A DNA stretch of 22,812 nt. Origin: a virus. The stretch is taken from positions 1-22,812 of the IMG/VR virus record IMGVR_UViG_3300032315_000497; one strand, given 5' to 3'. The position numbers were made by a program, and so were the translations under genes. This document shows positions 21,460-22,812 of this stretch, piece by piece; the first letter of the stretch is position 1, and the number at the start of each line of letters is the position of its first letter. The notes under the pieces were generated by a model that worked only from the letters and a program-made list of their open reading frames with translations, did not search any database and was not told where the DNA came from.

Positions 21460-21933
21460 TTAATTATTTTTATAATGGTGAATTAATTCGTTTAATGTTT
21501 CCCTTAAAAGCCCCGATGCAAACATCTTGTTATCTGAAAATTTGTTAAGCGGCTCATCAAAAATACATACATGCCATAAAATATCTTTTTGTATTCTCCC
21601 CAATTCTTTTGAGTTTATAGCATTTGAAAAGTTATGATGTTTTTCTGCTTGGTTAGAACTCATCTCGTATTTCTTCGTAGAACCTATCTGCTTGGCCTTT
21701 GTGTAATCTAACGCTTTAATCTGTGATAATACTCCGCCATAATAAGCATCTGAATATAACCTTGTTCCGGCGTGGTATTGTGGCTCTGAGATAATTCCAG
21801 TGCAGTAATATTTTTCTAAAATTGTTGCGTATTTCTTTCTATACTTTCCATCTGTAATAACAAACATCGCTTTGCGTATCTGTTCAATTGCCGGCAGTTC
21901 TATCATTTTTTTATCGTTAGGCTGATCGTTCAT
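21460..21933 (-). CDS. DUF6456-like protein, possible regulator (157 aa)
   Basis: The ATG at 21933 shares an ATGA overlap with the preceding gene. Two blocks resemble the DUF6456 family, found mainly in Alphaproteobacteria and their phages and linked to helix-turn-helix regulators. They are Y-H-A-G-T-R-L-Y-S-D-A-Y (53-64) and a C-terminal block with N-F-S-N-A-I (101-106), I-L-W-H-V-C-I (118-124) and L-L-R-E-T-L-N-E-L-I-H-H-Y (142-154). The spacing of the A-G-x-x-L-x-x-D motif and the C-terminal L-x-x-x-L-x-x-L-x-x-H-Y fits. A DNA-binding role controlling late genes, comparable in position to phage late regulators, is possible but inferred. The call is by eye and should be treated as tentative. 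Confidence 0.5.
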   Translation of the reverse strand: MNDQPNDKKMIELPAIEQIRKAMFVITDGKYRKKYATILEKYYCTGIISEPQYHAGTRLYSDAYYGGVLSQIKALDYTKAKQIGSTKKYEMSSNQAEKHHNFSNAINSKELGRIQKDILWHVCIFDEPLNKFSDNKMFASGLLRETLNELIHHYKNN

Positions 21934-22142
21934 AGATACCTCAATTTAATTTCAATGCGTATATCATCACAATCCCTAGCAAGCTCAAATCTATCCATGT
22001 TTAGCTTTTCCATTATATCTTCTAAATTGCTGTGCGAAAGGAATAACAATATGTTATCAACTAAAGCGTTACCTGTTAAAGCTAGTTGTGTTTTTATCTT
22101 ATCAACCTTTTCTATTTCTGGGAAGTTTAATATCTCAGCCAT
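21930..22142 (-). CDS. Small acidic unknown protein (70 aa)
   Basis: The ATG at 22142 has GAGG just upstream and overlaps the VRR-NUC gene by eight bases; its stop overlaps the next start (ATGA). The product is helical and acidic (E-I-L-N-F-P-E-I-E-K-V-D-K-I-K; N-L-E-D-I-M-E-K-L-N-M-D-R-F-E-L-A-R-D) with no membrane segment. A weak helix-turn-helix-like end cannot be excluded. No family is recognised. Tight overlaps on both sides show it is translated with the nuclease and the possible regulator. Confidence 0.55.
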   Translation of the reverse strand: MAEILNFPEIEKVDKIKTQLALTGNALVDNILLFLSHSNLEDIMEKLNMDRFELARDCDDIRIEIKLRYL

Positions 22143-22425
22143 AAATCCTCAAAAAGTTTTTTATATCTTCATCATTTTTAAAAATAAATAAAGGATAATC
22201 TTTCCATTTCTCATGAAATTTCTTTTGTGGCTCTGTTAAAACTCTTGCACTTGGTGGCTTGCTTCCATCTTTAATTTCCACCAAATATAAACGCCCTCTG
22301 TAACCCACGAATAAATCTGGGCAACCTTCACCCACCCTAGATAAATCCAACACAAGGCAACCAGCTTTTTCAAGATACTGAACTATCTCGTTGTGGTTAT
22401 CATCTTTCTTTGCTGCCCTTCTCAT
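22135..22425 (-). CDS. VRR-NUC-type endonuclease (96 aa)
   Basis: The ATG at 22425 overlaps the upstream gene (ATGA). The compact protein has the full PD-(D/E)XK set of small VRR-NUC nucleases: E13 in the first helix, P36-D37 in G-E-G-C-P-D-L-F-V-G, E50-I-K52 in L-Y-L-V-E-I-K-D-G, and Q67 in L-T-E-P-Q-K-K-F-H. This order and spacing are typical of stand-alone phage VRR-NUC proteins, which are thought to cut branched DNA such as replication forks or Holliday junctions. With the preceding PD-(D/E)XK gene it forms a two-nuclease unit before the packaging genes, where it may resolve branched concatemers. Confidence in the family is high; the substrate is not known. Confidence 0.88.
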   Translation of the reverse strand: MRRAAKKDDNHNEIVQYLEKAGCLVLDLSRVGEGCPDLFVGYRGRLYLVEIKDGSKPPSARVLTEPQKKFHEKWKDYPLFIFKNDEDIKNFLRIYG

Positions 22426-22812
22426 TTATAATCGTAATTTCTTCGGTTGTGTTTTTTTAACTCAATAACATCATCTTCAGTTAAATTTGCAAAATGTTTC
22501 ATTTTACTTAAAGGCCACATTACTACTTTTTTATTATACTTTGTGATTATCTCATGTGGATAAATTTGCCCATCTTCTACACATTCTTTTTCAAGTTCTT
22601 CTAAGGTATTACCATAAATTCTTTTTTCCATTTCATCTACAAACACAAGCCAAAACGGCATAGAATACTTTAAACTAAAATTCTTATATTCTTCATATTG
22701 GCTTTTATCTATTCCTGTTTCGGCTCTTTTTTTCATTCTAGCCTTTGCCTTCACATCTAACACTAAAGCTTTTTCTTTATCCTTCACAGCTAAAATATCA
22801 AATAAATGTGGC
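22422..22812 (-). CDS. PD-(D/E)XK nuclease-like protein (partial, 5' end outside window)
   Basis: The frame stays open to the window edge. A GTG at 22787 is in frame, but starting there would remove the first catalytic part, so the gene most likely begins outside. The visible start reads P-H-L-F-D-I-L-A-V, then L-V-L-D-V-K-A-K-A, a D ... D-V-K core typical of PD-(D/E)XK nucleases. Then come R-A-E-T-G-I-D, Y-E-E-Y and P-F-W-L-V-F-V-D with a further Y-G strand. The arrangement resembles phage nucleases of the Holliday-junction-resolvase superfamily. The last 60 residues are Lys/Glu-rich. It overlaps the VRR-NUC gene by four bases (ATGA), so the two are probably made together. Confidence 0.7.
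   Translation of the reverse strand, partial: PHLFDILAVKDKEKALVLDVKAKARMKKRAETGIDKSQYEEYKNFSLKYSMPFWLVFVDEMEKRIYGNTLEELEKECVEDGQIYPHEIITKYNKKVVMWPLSKMKHFANLTEDDVIELKKHNRRNYDYK

Noticed and set aside
22787-22812. Treating the GTG at 22787 as the real start of the edge nuclease
   Set aside because: The frame stays open to the edge, and the part upstream (P-H-L-F-D) belongs to the nuclease core.
1-22812. CRISPR array, tRNA genes, integrase, or a host defence system
   Set aside because: I saw no regularly spaced direct repeats, no cloverleaf-like sequence and no recombinase or defence protein motifs. The whole window is explained by phage packaging, structural and small accessory genes.

Overview
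The window is one continuous stretch of a tailed-phage (or prophage) genome, and every gene I can support lies on the minus strand. In the direction of transcription it therefore runs from 22812 down to 1. The order of recognisable genes is that of a P22/Sf6-like short-tailed phage (podovirus): small and large terminase, portal, scaffold, coat protein with an inserted I-domain, gp4-like tail adaptor, gp10-like tail hub, DNA-ejection proteins, then tail fibres. The DNA is AT-rich. Genes are packed with ATGA or TAATG overlaps or very short gaps, and starts are often preceded by AAGGAG-like ribosome binding sites. The host is probably an AT-rich Gram-negative bacterium. A DUF6456-like protein (21460-21933) hints at an Alphaproteobacterium, but this is only an inference.

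Layout in transcription order. (1) 22812-20937: a pre-packaging block with a PD-(D/E)XK nuclease cut by the window edge, a VRR-NUC-type nuclease, a 70-aa unknown, the DUF6456-like possible regulator and two small unknowns. (2) 20900-19268: terminase small and large subunits. (3) 19197-14446: portal, a small coiled-coil protein, scaffold and coat. (4) 14400-12787: two beta-rich proteins that P22 does not have between coat and gp4. They are candidate head-decoration proteins, and the second carries two tandem carbohydrate-binding-like repeats. RNA hairpins sit just after the coat gene and just after the first of these genes. (5) 12783-10688: gp4-like adaptor and gp10-like hub. (6) 10707-6106: a GNAT-like small protein and three ejection-type proteins. 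No P22-like tail needle was recognised. (7) 6086-1: a long fibre array in which large beta-rich fibre proteins alternate with small 64-74 aa genes. It ends in a fibre open at the window edge, with a G8/CEMIP-like beta-helix motif.

How the genes work together: the terminases cut and pump DNA through the portal into a scaffold-assembled coat shell. The gp4- and gp10-like proteins close the portal and form the short tail. The ejection proteins travel with the DNA and are expected to form a channel across the cell envelope. The fibre array and the putative carbohydrate-binding head proteins recognise the cell surface. No integrase, repressor, lysis, replication, tRNA or CRISPR feature was found. 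No stretch over about 80 bases lacks a gene.
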